From: Mycobacterium sp. HUMS_12744610
Lineage (GTDB): Bacteria > Actinomycetota > Actinomycetes > Mycobacteriales > Mycobacteriaceae
NCBI RefSeq assembly: GCF_041206865.1
Contig: NZ_JBGEDP010000001.1
Coordinates: 3,100,001-3,164,000, forward strand
DNA length: 64,000 bases
Direction of reading: 5' to 3'
The notes under the pieces were generated by a model. The model made no database searches. It saw only the letters and a program-made list of their open reading frames with translations, and was not told where the DNA came from. The position numbers were made by a program, and so were the translations under genes. Below are positions 56,127 through 64,000 of the stretch, in pieces (the first letter of the stretch is position 1; every line of letters starts with the position of its first letter).

Positions 56127-57050
56127 TCAGTCCAATTCGGCGCTGAGATAGCTGATGGCGCCCCGGAACTGCTGCAGAACCTCGTTGTCGGGGACGACGA
56201 AGCCGTACTTCTCGTACACCTGGTCGGTGGGGTGGACGGTGACGTGCCAGCCGGTCGCCCCCAGGTGGTCGGCCGCCGGACGGCGTTCGCCGAGCCACAC
56301 CAGTTCGGCGACGTCGATGTCCAGCCCGTGCTTGCGCCAGGTGCTGCGCATCGCCCGCGCACGCTCGTCGGTGAACACGCTCATGTCGGTGATGTTCTCT
56401 GTGGCCAGCCGGCTCCCGGGCGCGCTGAGCGCGGTGATGTTGTCCAGGAGGCGGTCCTGGGCCTCCGGCGGCAGGTAGGGCAGCAGACCCTCGGCGATCC
56501 ACGCGGTCGGCGCGGCGACATCAAAGCCGTTGTCGCGCAACGCCGTCGGCCAGTCGTCACGCAGGTCGATGCTCACGGTACGCCGTTCGGCGGTCGGTTG
56601 CGCGCCCAGCGCGGCGAGTGTGTCGGTTTTGAAGGCGATGACCTCGGGCTGGTCGACCTCGAAAACCACCATGCCCGGCGGCCAGGCCAACCGGTAGGCC
56701 CGCGCGTCCAGCCCGGCCGCCAGAATGACGGCCTGGCGTATCCCGGCGGCGGCCGCGTCCTGGAAGAAGTCGTCGAAGAACCTGGTCCGCACCGTCATCT
56801 GCTCGCGCCGCTGCTGCAGGGTCATGGGCGCATCGTCGTTCTCGAGGGGGAGCTGCCCGTCCAGCATCCGGATGAAGAAAGGGTGCCCGACCGCGCGCAC
56901 CAGCGGCTCGGCGAAGCGGTCGTCGAGCAGGGGATCGGGCCCCCGCGATGCGAGCGCTCGTGAGGCCGCCACCATCGTGGCGGTCGCTCCGACGCTGGAG
57001 GCCAGGTCCCAGCTGTCGCCCTCGCTGCGCGCCGAACCAAAGGATGACAT
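56127..57050 (-). CDS. Mycobacterial SAM-dependent methyltransferase (TIGR00027/LCM family)
   Basis: A 307-residue protein of the large mycobacterial family of putative O-methyltransferases: [40 protein letters not shown] and [13 protein letters not shown] 57050 is the start. Substrates of this family are unknown. It diverges from the CitE-like gene over a 119-base promoter region. Confidence 0.93.
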   Translation of the reverse strand: MSSFGSARSEGDSWDLASSVGATATMVAASRALASRGPDPLLDDRFAEPLVRAVGHPFFIRMLDGQLPLENDDAPMTLQQRREQMTVRTRFFDDFFQDAAAAGIRQAVILAAGLDARAYRLAWPPGMVVFEVDQPEVIAFKTDTLAALGAQPTAERRTVSIDLRDDWPTALRDNGFDVAAPTAWIAEGLLPYLPPEAQDRLLDNITALSAPGSRLATENITDMSVFTDERARAMRSTWRKHGLDIDVAELVWLGERRPAADHLGATGWHVTVHPTDQVYEKYGFVVPDNEVLQQFRGAISYLSAELD

Positions 57051-57169
57051 CGGTTTCTCCCTCCCGGCGTGACGCCGCCACCAGTTACCTCATCGAGGTC
57101 GAAGCGTACTTTCTCCTATGCTGCGCTCAGCATGCACCCGGCACTCGACGACAGGAAGCGAAGCAGTCC

Positions 57170-58051
57170 ATGGCACCGACACTGCGCCCGCGCCGATCCG
57201 CTCTCTACCTGCCCGGCAACAAGGCCCGGGCGCTCGAGAAGGGCAAGACGCTGCCCGCAGACGTGCTCATCTTCGACCTGGAGGACGCGGTGGGGCCCGA
57301 CGCCAAAGCCGAGGCACGAACGACGGTGTGCGAGGCAGTCGCGTCGGAAAGCTACCGGCCCCGCGAGGTCGTCGTGCGCATCAACGGCCTGGGCACCGAT
57401 TGGCACGACGACGATCTGGCGGCGGTGGCCGGTTCGCCCGCCCACGGGGTGCTCGTGCCCAAGGTGGAGACCGGCGAGCAGGTGCGGGCGCTAGACGCCA
57501 GGCTCGAGCGGCTCGGCGCGCCGGAGTCGTTGCGGTTGTGGGTGATGATCGAGACGCCCCGGTCGTTCCTCAAGGCCGAGGAGATCGCCTCGGCCAGTGA
57601 GCGTTTGGCGGCGCTGGTAGTCGGCACCAACGACCTGGTCAACGATTTGCACGCGCTGCACGTGCCCGGACGGGCACCGATCGTGCCGGCGTTGACTTTG
57701 GCGGTGCTGGGGGCGAGGGCCGCCGGCAAGGTGGTGCTGGACGGCGTGTTCAACGACATCACCGACGCGGAGGGCTTCCGGGCGCAGGCCCGCCAGGGAC
57801 GCGAAATGGGTTTCGACGGGAAGACCTTGATTCACCCCTCCCAGATTGGTGCGGCCAATGACCTCTTCGGTCCGTCGGAGGGGGAGTTGGCCGACGCCCG
57901 TAAGGTCGTCGCGGCTTACGAGCAGGCTAAGGCTTCGGGCGCCAGCGTGATCACCGTCGACGGCCGCATGGTTGAGAGCCTGCACGTCCGCAACGCCGAG
58001 CGGATTCTCGCTCTGGCCGAACGCATCTCGGAGATGGAATCCGCCTCCTGA
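57170..58051 (+). CDS. CitE-like HpcH/HpaI aldolase/citrate lyase family protein
   Basis: A 293-residue TIM-barrel enzyme: R-R-S-A-L-Y-L-P-G-N, L-I-F-D-L-E-D-A-V (metal-binding acid), V-P-K-V-E-T, I-E-T-P-R-S, G-T-N-D-L and K-T-L-I-H-P-S-Q-I. ATG 57170 fits the family start; AGGAAG lies 12 bases upstream. Stand-alone CitE-like proteins of mycobacteria cleave or form beta-hydroxyacyl-CoAs such as citramalyl-CoA. No citrate lyase alpha or gamma subunit is near, so it is not part of a classical citrate lyase. Confidence 0.92.
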   Translation: MAPTLRPRRSALYLPGNKARALEKGKTLPADVLIFDLEDAVGPDAKAEARTTVCEAVASESYRPREVVVRINGLGTDWHDDDLAAVAGSPAHGVLVPKVETGEQVRALDARLERLGAPESLRLWVMIETPRSFLKAEEIASASERLAALVVGTNDLVNDLHALHVPGRAPIVPALTLAVLGARAAGKVVLDGVFNDITDAEGFRAQARQGREMGFDGKTLIHPSQIGAANDLFGPSEGELADARKVVAAYEQAKASGASVITVDGRMVESLHVRNAERILALAERISEMESAS

Positions 58052-58144
58052 GTCACGGCAGCACGCCCGTGGTCGCATCCGTGTGCTTGAATGCGTTGCC
58101 CGGGGTGGGCGGGTGCGGTTCGCGCGCGAAGCTGCCCAGCCGCA

Positions 58145-58405
58145 TCACAGCACGTAGGCGCCCATGTAGAGCACGGCCGCCTGACCCAGGACCGAGCCGA
58201 CCACGACGACTTGTCCCGCGCCGCGCTGCCTGAAATCGCTTATCGCACAGCGGGACACGTTGGCAGCCCCGAGCACGTTGGTTGTGACCACTTTGTCGAA
58301 GACCTCGGCGCGCACCTGGGTGAACCGGCCGAACGCCGGCACGGCGGCGTTTTGGACCACGACGTCCAGGCCGCCGTAGCGCGTGACCGCCGCGCCGATC
58401 GGGTA
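58145..58405 (-). pseudogene. Short-chain dehydrogenase N-terminal fragment
   Basis: The frame reads L-D-V-V-V-Q-N-A-A-V-P-A-F-G-R-F, T-N-V-L-G-A-A-N-V and V-V-V-V-G-S-V-L-G-Q-A-A-V-L-Y-M-G-A-Y-V-L, then stops. In SDRs the catalytic Tyr-x3-Lys comes at exactly this place (Y-x-x-S-K); here the chain ends before the lysine. The NAD-binding start is also missing. A truncated, non-functional copy. Confidence 0.7.
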
Positions 58406-58445
58406 ATCAGGGCGGCATCGCCCGCGCCGTTGTACCGTCGAAGAG

Positions 58446-59300
58446 GTGACGGTGCTGAGTCAGCTGGGTGCGGTGCGGGAATCGCTGGGCGCCAGGTTGT
58501 TCGCCATGGTTGCCGGCCCCGACGGCCCGGCCCAGCGGACGCGGATCCATGAGACGCCGGGGCCGCGGTGGTTCGACGAGGACCGCCCCATCCGCAGGGT
58601 GAACGCCGACGCGTCGATGTTCGTCGGTGGGTTGCGCGCGCTGCTGCTGCAGTCGTTGCACCCGCTGGCCATGGCCGGCGTGGCCCAACACTCGAACTAC
58701 CGGGGCGATCCGTGGGGCCGACTGCAGCGCACGAGCACCTTCTTGGCCGTCACGACGTTCGGGACGGCGGCCGACGCGCAGCGCGCCGTCGATCGGGTGC
58801 GGGGGATTCACCGCCGGGTGCATGGGGTGGCGGACGACGGAAGGCCGTATTCCGGCACGGATCCGCACCTTTTGGAGTGGGTGCACATCACCGAGGTGGA
58901 CAGCTTCCTGCTGGCGCACAAGCTGTACGGCGCCGCTCCGCTGGACCGCAGCGGTCGTGACGCCTACGTGGCGGACATGGCATATGTGGCAACCCGACTC
59001 GGGGTGGTCGATCCGCCGCGCACCGAGCATGAGCTGGTGGAGCGTATCGCGGCGTACCGTCCGGAGCTGCGCGGCACGTCGGCGGCACGCGACGCCGCCC
59101 GGTATCTGTTGCTGACCCCGCCGCTGCCGCTGGCCGCCAGGGCGCCCTACGCGGTGCTGGCGGCGACGTCGGTGGGGATGCTTCCCGCGTGGGCGCGCAC
59201 ACCGCTGCTGTTGCCGTACTTCCCCCCGATCGAGCGCACCCTGGGCCGCACGGCCGGTCGCGCGCTGGTCGGCGGCATCCGCTGGGCCATGACGGGCTGA
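58446..59300 (+). CDS. DUF2236 (MpaB/Lcp-like) oxygenase-family protein
   Basis: A 284-residue protein with the DUF2236 pattern: I-R-R-V-N-A-D-A-S-M-F-V-G-G, L-H-P-L-A-M-A-G-V-A-Q-H-S-N-Y-R-G-D-P-W-G-R and L-L-E-W-V-H-I-T-E. The histidines may bind haem b as in latex-clearing protein and related oxygenases. GTG 58446 starts it. Mycobacteria carry many paralogues of unknown substrate. Confidence 0.85.
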   Translation: MTVLSQLGAVRESLGARLFAMVAGPDGPAQRTRIHETPGPRWFDEDRPIRRVNADASMFVGGLRALLLQSLHPLAMAGVAQHSNYRGDPWGRLQRTSTFLAVTTFGTAADAQRAVDRVRGIHRRVHGVADDGRPYSGTDPHLLEWVHITEVDSFLLAHKLYGAAPLDRSGRDAYVADMAYVATRLGVVDPPRTEHELVERIAAYRPELRGTSAARDAARYLLLTPPLPLAARAPYAVLAATSVGMLPAWARTPLLLPYFPPIERTLGRTAGRALVGGIRWAMTG

Positions 59301-59331
59301 CAGTACGCCGCTGACGGTAACGTTGTGCGCC

Positions 59332-59592
59332 GTGAACGACTTCGTTGTCGTCAAGGTCAAGCCCGGCAGCAGCAAGGGCCCGCTCGTCGAGACCGGCCCC
59401 GACGGCGACCTGACGATCTACGTCCGGGAGCGCGCCGTCGAGGGCAAGGCCAACGACGCCGTCATTCGGTTGCTGGCTACCCACCTACGCCTGCCCCCGA
59501 GCCGAGTCGAACTGGTGTCCGGAAAGACCTCGCGGCTCAAGCGATTCCGCGTGCACCGAGCGGCGTCGCCGACGGATGACACCCGGACGTAG
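59332..59592 (+). CDS. DUF167 (YggU) family protein
   Basis: An 86-residue protein with the family motif V-K-V-K-P-G-S-S-K-G, I-Y-V-R-E-R-A-V-E-G-K-A-N-D-A-V and V-E-L-V-S-G-K-T-S-R-L-K. GTG 59332 is chosen over TTG 59323. YggU proteins have a small alpha/beta fold; function is unknown. Confidence 0.9.
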   Translation: MNDFVVVKVKPGSSKGPLVETGPDGDLTIYVRERAVEGKANDAVIRLLATHLRLPPSRVELVSGKTSRLKRFRVHRAASPTDDTRT

Positions 59593-59628
59593 TTCCACAC
59601 CTCGGCAGCAACGTCCGCGAGCTGCTGC

Positions 59629-60004
59629 CATGCTGAACCCGGGAGCGCCGATCATTCTGGCGAGTTCGACCACGGCATACAACGGGACGCCGGCGTTCAG
59701 TGCCTACGCGGCCTCCAAGGCCGCGATCCTCTCCTTCGGCCGCACCTGGGCGGCCGAACTCGTCGATCGCAACATCCGCGTCAACACGGTCGTGCCCGGC
59801 CCCGTCGAAACGCCTGGCCTGACGGAGCTGGTTCCCGCCGAGCAGAAACAAGGTCTCCTGGATACCCAAGCGGCCGTGGTACCGATGAGGCGGGTGGGCC
59901 GGCTCGAGGAGATCGCTGCAGCGGTGGTGTTTCTCGCCTCCGGTGCCAGCAGCTTCATGACGGGAAGCGAGTTGTTCGTCGACGGCGGCGCCGAACAGTT
60001 GTAG
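59629..60004 (+). pseudogene. Short-chain dehydrogenase C-terminal half
   Basis: The frame gives P-I-I-L-A-S-S-T-T-A-Y, the active-site segment F-S-A-Y-A-A-S-K, I-R-V-N-T-V-V-P-G-P-V-E-T-P-G and the end V-F-L-A-S-G-A-S-S-F-M-T-G-S-E-L-F-V-D-G-G. The first half (TGxxxGxG and NAAG) is missing, and the frame begins inside the previous gene region without a ribosome-binding site. It is a 5'-truncated SDR, different from the one at 58145. Confidence 0.7.
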
Positions 60005-60155
60005 AGTGCCCGTCACGTCACAGCCGGGCATGGCGCAGACGGGATTGAGCCGCAAGGCTATTCGTAGCTCCGCTACGGCGAAGCCCGCTCGTACCGCCGG
60101 GCCCAAAAGGCAACGACGCCATACATCACGCCGCCGAAGGGCTGAATCACCCGAA

Positions 60156-60736
60156 ATGGCAGCCACCAGTGTCAGCGACGAGGTGGCGGCGACGATTCCG
60201 GTCGCAGGTCTCACCGCCGCCGCCGTGGACGCGATCGGCCTGCGATCCGGAGACATCCTGCTCGTCGGTGGTGCCGCCGGCGGCGTCGGCGTGTTCGCCG
60301 TCCAGCTCGCCAGGCTCGCCGGCGCGACCGTCATCGGGACCGGCTCTCGGGGCACCTTCGAGTTCCTGCGGCAGCTGGGGCTCAGCCCGTGGCGTACGGC
60401 CCGGGACTCGCGGAGCGGGTTCGAGCGCTGGCCCCCGACGGTGTGACCGCCGCGACCGATTTGTTCGGCATCGAGACGGCCCAGACCGCGCTCGCGCTGG
60501 GAGTCTCGCCGGAACGGATCTCCACCATCGCCGCCGGCCCCAACCCGCCCGGCGGCGTCCGCGCCACCGGCGGTAGCGATGCCGAGCCGGACGCCGCGGC
60601 ACGGATCACCGACGGGATCCTCGCGGGCAAGATCACGGTGCCGATCGCCGCGTCCTACCCGATCGAGCGGATCCGCGATGCCGTGACACTGCAGGCGGGA
60701 CGGCACGTTCACGGCAAGATCGTGATCACACTCCGA
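60156..60736 (+). pseudogene. Zinc-type alcohol dehydrogenase/quinone oxidoreductase remnant
   Basis: The NAD(P)-binding half is clear: A-T-I-P-V-A-G-L-T-A-A-A-V-D-A, L-L-V-G-G-A-A-G-G-V-G-V-F-A-V-Q-L and T-V-I-G-T-G-S-R-G in one frame, then, after a shift near 60385, P-V-A-Y-G-P-G-L-A-E-R-V and the C-terminal I-E-R-I-R-D-A-V-T-L-Q-A-G-R-H-V-H-G-K-I-V-I-T-L in the other. The N-terminal GroES-like domain is absent and no stop follows the natural end. Between 60005 and 60155 only a small hairpin (CGTAG/CTACG near 60063-60077) is seen. Confidence 0.75.
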
Positions 60737-60779
60737 CCCCGCCCGGAAAGGGCGGCGTCGCGCGTTCCGCGCTCGGCGG

Positions 60780-61583
60780 TTACGCAGTCGACTCGGCGTA
60801 GCGGGCCAACTCCGCTGTGGCCGAACGCAATTGGTCAGCGGCATTCAGCGGTGTCGGGAAGCCGGCGCGGGTGTAGGCCACCCCGCGTGGCGTGTGCACC
60901 CGCAGGTCCAGGCCGTAGCGGTCGACGCCGGTGCACACCGCGGTCTCGGTATCGGGGTAGCCGCCGAACGCCCGGGCCATCGCGGCCAGGGCGGCGGCGT
61001 GGTCGGCGTTGAGATGCGCGACCGCCCGGGCCGAGGCCGGCGCGATCGGATCCGGCGACGCGGCGGCGTATTGGTCGGCGGTGGCCGAGTCCATCCGGCC
61101 GTAGCCACCGACCCAGCGCACCCGCCGCACTGCGAGCACCCAGAGGGTGAAGTCGCTGAAGTCGAGGTAGAAACGGGCGGCGGGCACCGCTTCCAGGTAT
61201 GCGGCGCGGGCCGCCTCCCGTTCGGCGTCGGGGGGTCGTGCGACCACCCCCGCCAGGGTGATTCGGCTTCCGGCCAGCGGGTCGGCGTCGTTGCTCGCCG
61301 CCACGATCGACAGGCTCGCTCTCGGGTCGCCAGCCAGGTTGCGGCCGTGCTCGGCCAGGTTCGACACGCACAGCACCGGCATCCCGCCCAGCAGCCCGTA
61401 GGTCACCAACGATGCCCACGGGTCGCCGTCGGCGGTCAAGCTGGCCAGCGTGGCCACGTTGGTGGCGGCGGCGATGGTGCGGGCCTCTTCCGCCGCGGAG
61501 CGACGGGCGGGGTTGGTCGGCGGCAGCAGGGGAGGGGGCGCGGAGGGCGCATCCCCGGGGTCGCCGTGATCGCGAGTGGCCAC
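60780..61583 (-). CDS. HugZ/pyridoxamine-phosphate-oxidase-like split-barrel protein
   Basis: A 267-residue protein with an FMN-binding split barrel (about residues 30-160: A-T-L-A-S-L-T-A-D-G-D-P-W-A-S-L-V, D-P-R-A-S-L-S-I-V) and a C-terminal DUF2470 domain (A-H-L-N-A-D-H-A-A-A-L). HugZ-type proteins degrade or bind haem; other members are F420- or FMN-dependent. GTG 61583 is the start. The SOUL and TspO genes elsewhere in the window are the only other tetrapyrrole candidates. Confidence 0.85.
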   Translation of the reverse strand: MATRDHGDPGDAPSAPPPLLPPTNPARRSAAEEARTIAAATNVATLASLTADGDPWASLVTYGLLGGMPVLCVSNLAEHGRNLAGDPRASLSIVAASNDADPLAGSRITLAGVVARPPDAEREAARAAYLEAVPAARFYLDFSDFTLWVLAVRRVRWVGGYGRMDSATADQYAAASPDPIAPASARAVAHLNADHAAALAAMARAFGGYPDTETAVCTGVDRYGLDLRVHTPRGVAYTRAGFPTPLNAADQLRSATAELARYAESTA

Positions 61584-61608
61584 GAGGGCAGGCTAGCAGC
61601 GCCCCGCG

Positions 61609-62160
61609 TCAGCTCGAGGCGCTGAGGATCTTGATCGCGAAGACGAGCGTGTCGCCCGGCCGGATCCCGGCGCTGGGCTGACCGTTGGGGTAGCCGTCCG
61701 CGGAGGTCATGGCGACGGCGACCGTGGATCCGACCTTTTGTCCCGCGATGGCCTTCTGGAAGCCCGGAACGACTCCGCCGAGCGGGAAGTCGACCGGGGC
61801 GCCGCGTTCGTAGCTGTTGTCGAACACCGATCCGTCACGCCCGTCGACGCCCATGTAGCAGACGGAAACCCGGGCCGTGGCAGGGACCACCGGTCCGTTG
61901 CCGGCGCGCAGGGTGTGCACCTGGGTCTGGGTGACGCTGAACGGTGTCGTCACCTTCACGAGCGGGGCCGTCGTGTCCGTGGACCCGGTGACCGCGACGC
62001 TGCCGGTGTTCCCGGCCAGGGTCCAGTCGGGCGCTGCCCCGTTGGCCGGCGCTGTGGTCGGGCACGAGCCGGCGGCGGCCGCCTCGCCCGGTCCTACAAG
62101 CGCCAGCGCGGTCGCACCGGCCGCGAGCATGACGGAGGCAGTCACCTGAGAAGACTTCAC
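61609..62160 (-). CDS. Secreted FKBP-type peptidyl-prolyl isomerase-like protein
   Basis: A 183-residue protein with signal peptide (V-T-A-S-V-M-L-A-A-G-A-T-A-L-A-L) and a C-terminal FKBP-like domain (V-S-V-C-Y-M-G-V-D-G-R-D-G-S-V-F-D-N-S, V-V-P-G-F-Q-K-A-I-A-G-Q-K-V-G-S, G-D-T-L-V-F). GTG 62160 directly precedes the signal. It is expected to assist folding of exported proteins; the FKBP active-site aromatics are only partly kept. Confidence 0.85.
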   Translation of the reverse strand: MKSSQVTASVMLAAGATALALVGPGEAAAAGSCPTTAPANGAAPDWTLAGNTGSVAVTGSTDTTAPLVKVTTPFSVTQTQVHTLRAGNGPVVPATARVSVCYMGVDGRDGSVFDNSYERGAPVDFPLGGVVPGFQKAIAGQKVGSTVAVAMTSADGYPNGQPSAGIRPGDTLVFAIKILSASS

Positions 62161-62248
62161 CGCCGACACGCTACAGCCACCCCATGCGTCCTTGACCGCC
62201 GCGCCCCACATCCATACGCGTGCCGGGACGCTTTATGCGCTTGGTGGC

Positions 62249-62765
62249 CTAGAGGCCGGCGGCATGCAGCGCGCCGATGTCGGCGGTCTCGCCACTGTGC
62301 GATGCGGTGCCGACGCTCGTGTCCGGAGCGTGCAGGCGGACCCCGGCGACGAACTGCTCCGCCGCGGCCGGCGCCGGTCCCGCACGGTCGACGATGCAGA
62401 AGGCGAACTCGTCGCCGCTGAGCCTGGCCAGGACCGCAATGCGGGGCGCCAGATCTCGCCAGCGCGCCGCGCAGCGGATCAGGTGCTCGTCGCCGGAGAT
62501 GTCCGTCGGTGTCATTGATCTGTTTGAAGTTGTCGATGTCGACCGCGATGACGGTGACGGTGTACGCCGTCGACCGGGACCGCGCCAGCAGATCGGCGGT
62601 GGCGATCTCCCAGCCGGCCCGGTTGACCAGTCCCGTCAGTGGGTCGGTGCACGCCGCGGCCACCAGGGTGCGCGTCACCAGCCCGAAGGACTCGGCGGTC
62701 CCGACAATGGCGGTCACGAAGATGACGTGGTCGAGGTACAAGCTGGCCGCGTGACTCAGCTCAAG
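62249..62765 (-). pseudogene. GGDEF (diguanylate cyclase) fragment, frameshifted
   Basis: One frame has a last membrane helix (V-I-F-V-T-A-I-V-G-T) followed by C-T-D-P-L-T-G-L-V-N-R-A-G-W and V-D-I-D-N-F-K-Q-I-N-D-T-D-G-H. The next frame continues S-G-D-E-H-L-I-R-C-A-A-R-W and has the active-site loop R-L-S-G-D-E-F-A-F. The shift lies near 62505-62515. Upstream membrane helices are missing. A complete enzyme would make cyclic di-GMP; this copy is broken. Confidence 0.72.
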
Positions 62766-62774
62766 GGCCAGGAC

Positions 62775-63044
62775 ACACGCGCCGGTGAGATCAGCGCCGA
62801 CCCCGCCGCCACCCGGGCATTCCTTGAGGTACTGAACCACGACATACCGCCCTCGATGCTCTACACCCCCGCCCTGGCGCTACGGGCCACCGCCCGCGCC
62901 ATCGGAGAGCAACCCAGACATGCGCCGGCGACCATCAAAGAATTCATATCCACCGCAAGGCAAGGCATCCAACAAGCCCGCGGCAAAAAGCGACTGGCCG
63001 ATTCGGGTCCGAACGATGAGCCGAACGTCGGCTTCGCGGCTTAG
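62775..63044 (+). pseudogene. C-terminal fragment of an unrecognised protein
   Basis: The frame reads D-P-A-A-T-R-A-F-L-E-V-L-N-H-D-I-P-P-S-M, then a helical Ala/Arg-rich tail (R-Q-G-I-Q-Q-A-R-G-K-K-R) to TAG 63042-63044. It looks like real protein rather than noise but begins opposite the GGDEF remnant without start or ribosome-binding site. I cannot name the family. Confidence 0.35.
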
Positions 63045-63167
63045 TCGAGCGCCGCCGACGGGGGAGTGCGGCCAAAATCTCATGACGGTTTCGGTTGGAC
63101 AACGATACTGCAGCGCACCCGCGGGGCGATAACCAAGATCACCTGGGTGTCCTTAGCGTCTGCTGCC

Positions 63168-63596
63168 ATGGCCGGACGGAACGATTACGGGACGCGCTGG
63201 CGCACAGTGCGTCACGCAACGGTGTCGGCATTGATGGTTGCCATTCTCGGGCTCGCCATTGCCCCCGCAGCTTATGCCGCTGCGCCCGCGGCCAGGTTGT
63301 CGGTGACATCGACGTGGCAGACCGGGTTCATCGCCCGGTTCACCGTCCTGAATCCGACCGCGGCGCCCCTCGCCGATTGGAAGCTCGAATTCGACATGCC
63401 GGCGGGACAATCCGTCACGCACACGTGGAACAGCACCATTGCGCAATATGGCACGCACTTCGTGCTCACCCCCGCCAATTGGAATCGCGTCATCGCGCCC
63501 GGTGGTTCAGCCACGGGCGGCTTGAGAGGCGTGCTGACCGGTACCTACTCGCCACCGCAGAATTGCATGCTCAACCGGCAGTATCTGTGCACCTAA
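63168..63596 (+). CDS. Secreted cellulose-binding (CBM2) protein, Rv1987-like
   Basis: A 142-residue protein with signal peptide (A-L-M-V-A-I-L-G-L-A-I-A-P-A-A-Y-A) and a family 2 carbohydrate-binding module: W-Q-T-G-F-I-A-R-F-T-V, L-A-D-W-K-L-E-F-D, W-N-S-T and N-W-N-R-V-I-A-P-G-G-S-A-T-G. Length and sequence match M. tuberculosis Rv1987 as I remember it. Two C-terminal cysteines probably replace the usual CBM2 disulfide ends. No catalytic domain is present, so it binds chitin or cellulose-like polymers. ATG 63168 is the start. Confidence 0.9.
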   Translation: MAGRNDYGTRWRTVRHATVSALMVAILGLAIAPAAYAAAPAARLSVTSTWQTGFIARFTVLNPTAAPLADWKLEFDMPAGQSVTHTWNSTIAQYGTHFVLTPANWNRVIAPGGSATGGLRGVLTGTYSPPQNCMLNRQYLCT

Positions 63597-63816
63597 CGGC
63601 GACCGCGCAAACAGGATCGGCCGTCCTGAGGCCCGGAGCCGTTGCCACGCCGGGGAAACCCGTTGCGGTACATTGGCTCACTCGGCCGTACCCTGCGCCG
63701 GTCCATGACGGGTGCTCGACGGATCCAGCGCGTGGTGTAGCCGCCGTTCACGGAGATGATCAACGTCCCTGGCGTACAGAGAGAACGGCAAACGTACAGA
63801 CGGTCGCGGTGTCGAG

Positions 63817-64000
63817 GTGATTCACCATGAGATCTGTGCTGACATGCTGCTCGGTCTCGCCGAGCTCGAGCGCACCGAGTGGGGCTGGCTGCCGCACCGA
63901 CTCCCGGCTCGTGCGCGCGCGCAGTGCGACGACCCGCAGCTGCTCGGAGCCGAGGCGCAGCCGTCCGGAGTTCGGTTGGCATTACGGACGGCTGCAACGG
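63817..64000 (+). CDS. N-terminus of an SGNH/GDSL hydrolase-like protein (cut by window end)
   Basis: From GTG 63817 (or ATG 63844) the frame stays open to the end: M-L-L-G-L-A-E-L-E-R-T-E-W-G-W-L-P-H-R-L-P, then D-P-Q-L-L-G-A-E-A-Q-P-S-G-V-R-L-A-L-R-T. This resembles the N-terminal beta-sandwich found before some actinobacterial GDSL hydrolases. The catalytic part would lie beyond base 64000. The 220 bases before it (63597-63816) hold no supported gene. Confidence 0.5.
   Translation, partial: MIHHEICADMLLGLAELERTEWGWLPHRLPARARAQCDDPQLLGAEAQPSGVRLALRTAAT

Noticed and set aside
58145..60004. The two SDR fragments as halves of one gene separated by insertion and inversion
   Set aside because: Both contain the strand before the catalytic Tyr, so their homologous regions overlap and they must come from two genes.
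60055..60085. Hairpin CGTAG/CTACG as a terminator after the SDR fragment
   Set aside because: The stem is short with a bulge and no T-run follows; the flanking genes are pseudogenes.
63593..63997. Minus-strand frame at the right end (134 codons)
   Set aside because: Arg-rich without motifs; the plus strand shows a better GDSL-hydrolase-like N-terminus.

Overview
The window is high-G+C DNA from a slow-growing Mycobacterium. The evidence is PPE proteins with glycine-rich PGRS-type linkers, cutinases, several DUF732 secreted proteins, a DUF1906 (Rv2525c-like) Tat substrate, an L,D-transpeptidase, many mycobacterial-type SAM methyltransferases, and orthologues that I recognise from memory of M. 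tuberculosis Rv0315 (GH16 glucanase) and Rv1987 (CBM2 secreted protein). Species is not determinable here; an M. avium-complex-like or related slow grower is reasonable. I saw no rRNA, tRNA or CRISPR array.

Layout. 1-3.5 kb: TspO (cut by the window edge), a SOUL haem-binding gene frameshifted at a C9 tract, DUF2905, a methyltransferase and a GH16 glucanase. 3.67-5.36 kb: an IS1380-family element with definable ends and a CCCG target duplication. 5.5-10.2 kb: a P-type H+-ATPase-like pump, a gutted glgB remnant and a PknF-like kinase; two DevR/DosR-like palindromes lie here. 10.7-17.1 kb: a secreted protein, a HAD phosphatase fused to a HerA-like ATPase, then a cell-envelope-type cluster (glycosyltransferase, two methyltransferases, a six-hairpin/prenyltransferase-like protein). 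17.3-25.2 kb: cutinase, DUF1906, L,D-transpeptidase, methyltransferase, a (frameshifted) GAF-SpoIIE phosphatase with a B12-binding protein, and a MOSC protein. 25.2-26.6 kb: an ISL3-family element with a perfect 8-bp target duplication. 26.8-36.8 kb: tandem DUF732 genes, a CDF zinc exporter, a universal stress protein, a zinc-type ABC importer without a binding protein, a D-2-hydroxyacid dehydrogenase, a GPL-type glycosyltransferase, a redoxin and a second cutinase.

37.1-44.4 kb is the most distinctive part: three PPE-domain proteins each carrying a C-terminal PecA-like aspartic protease domain. The well-known PecA proteases carry a PE domain, so this PPE-type trio, with variation in linker and catalytic motif, is the best candidate for something under-described. 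44.5-64 kb: DMT transporter, DUF732 membrane protein, enoyl-CoA hydratase, phenolic acid decarboxylase, hrpA, zwf, arr (rifampicin ADP-ribosyltransferase), CitE-like lyase, DUF2236, HugZ-like, FKBP, CBM2 protein and the start of a GDSL hydrolase.

A second theme is gene decay. I count about fifteen broken or truncated genes (SOUL, glgB, FAD oxidoreductase, SpoIIE, alpha/beta hydrolase, three SDRs, MDR, DUF3253, GGDEF, small secreted proteins). Some breaks sit at homopolymers and could be sequence errors; others (large deletions, several breaks in one gene, missing halves) are real decay. Start codons were chosen by ribosome-binding sites, overlaps and family N-termini; no database search was run.
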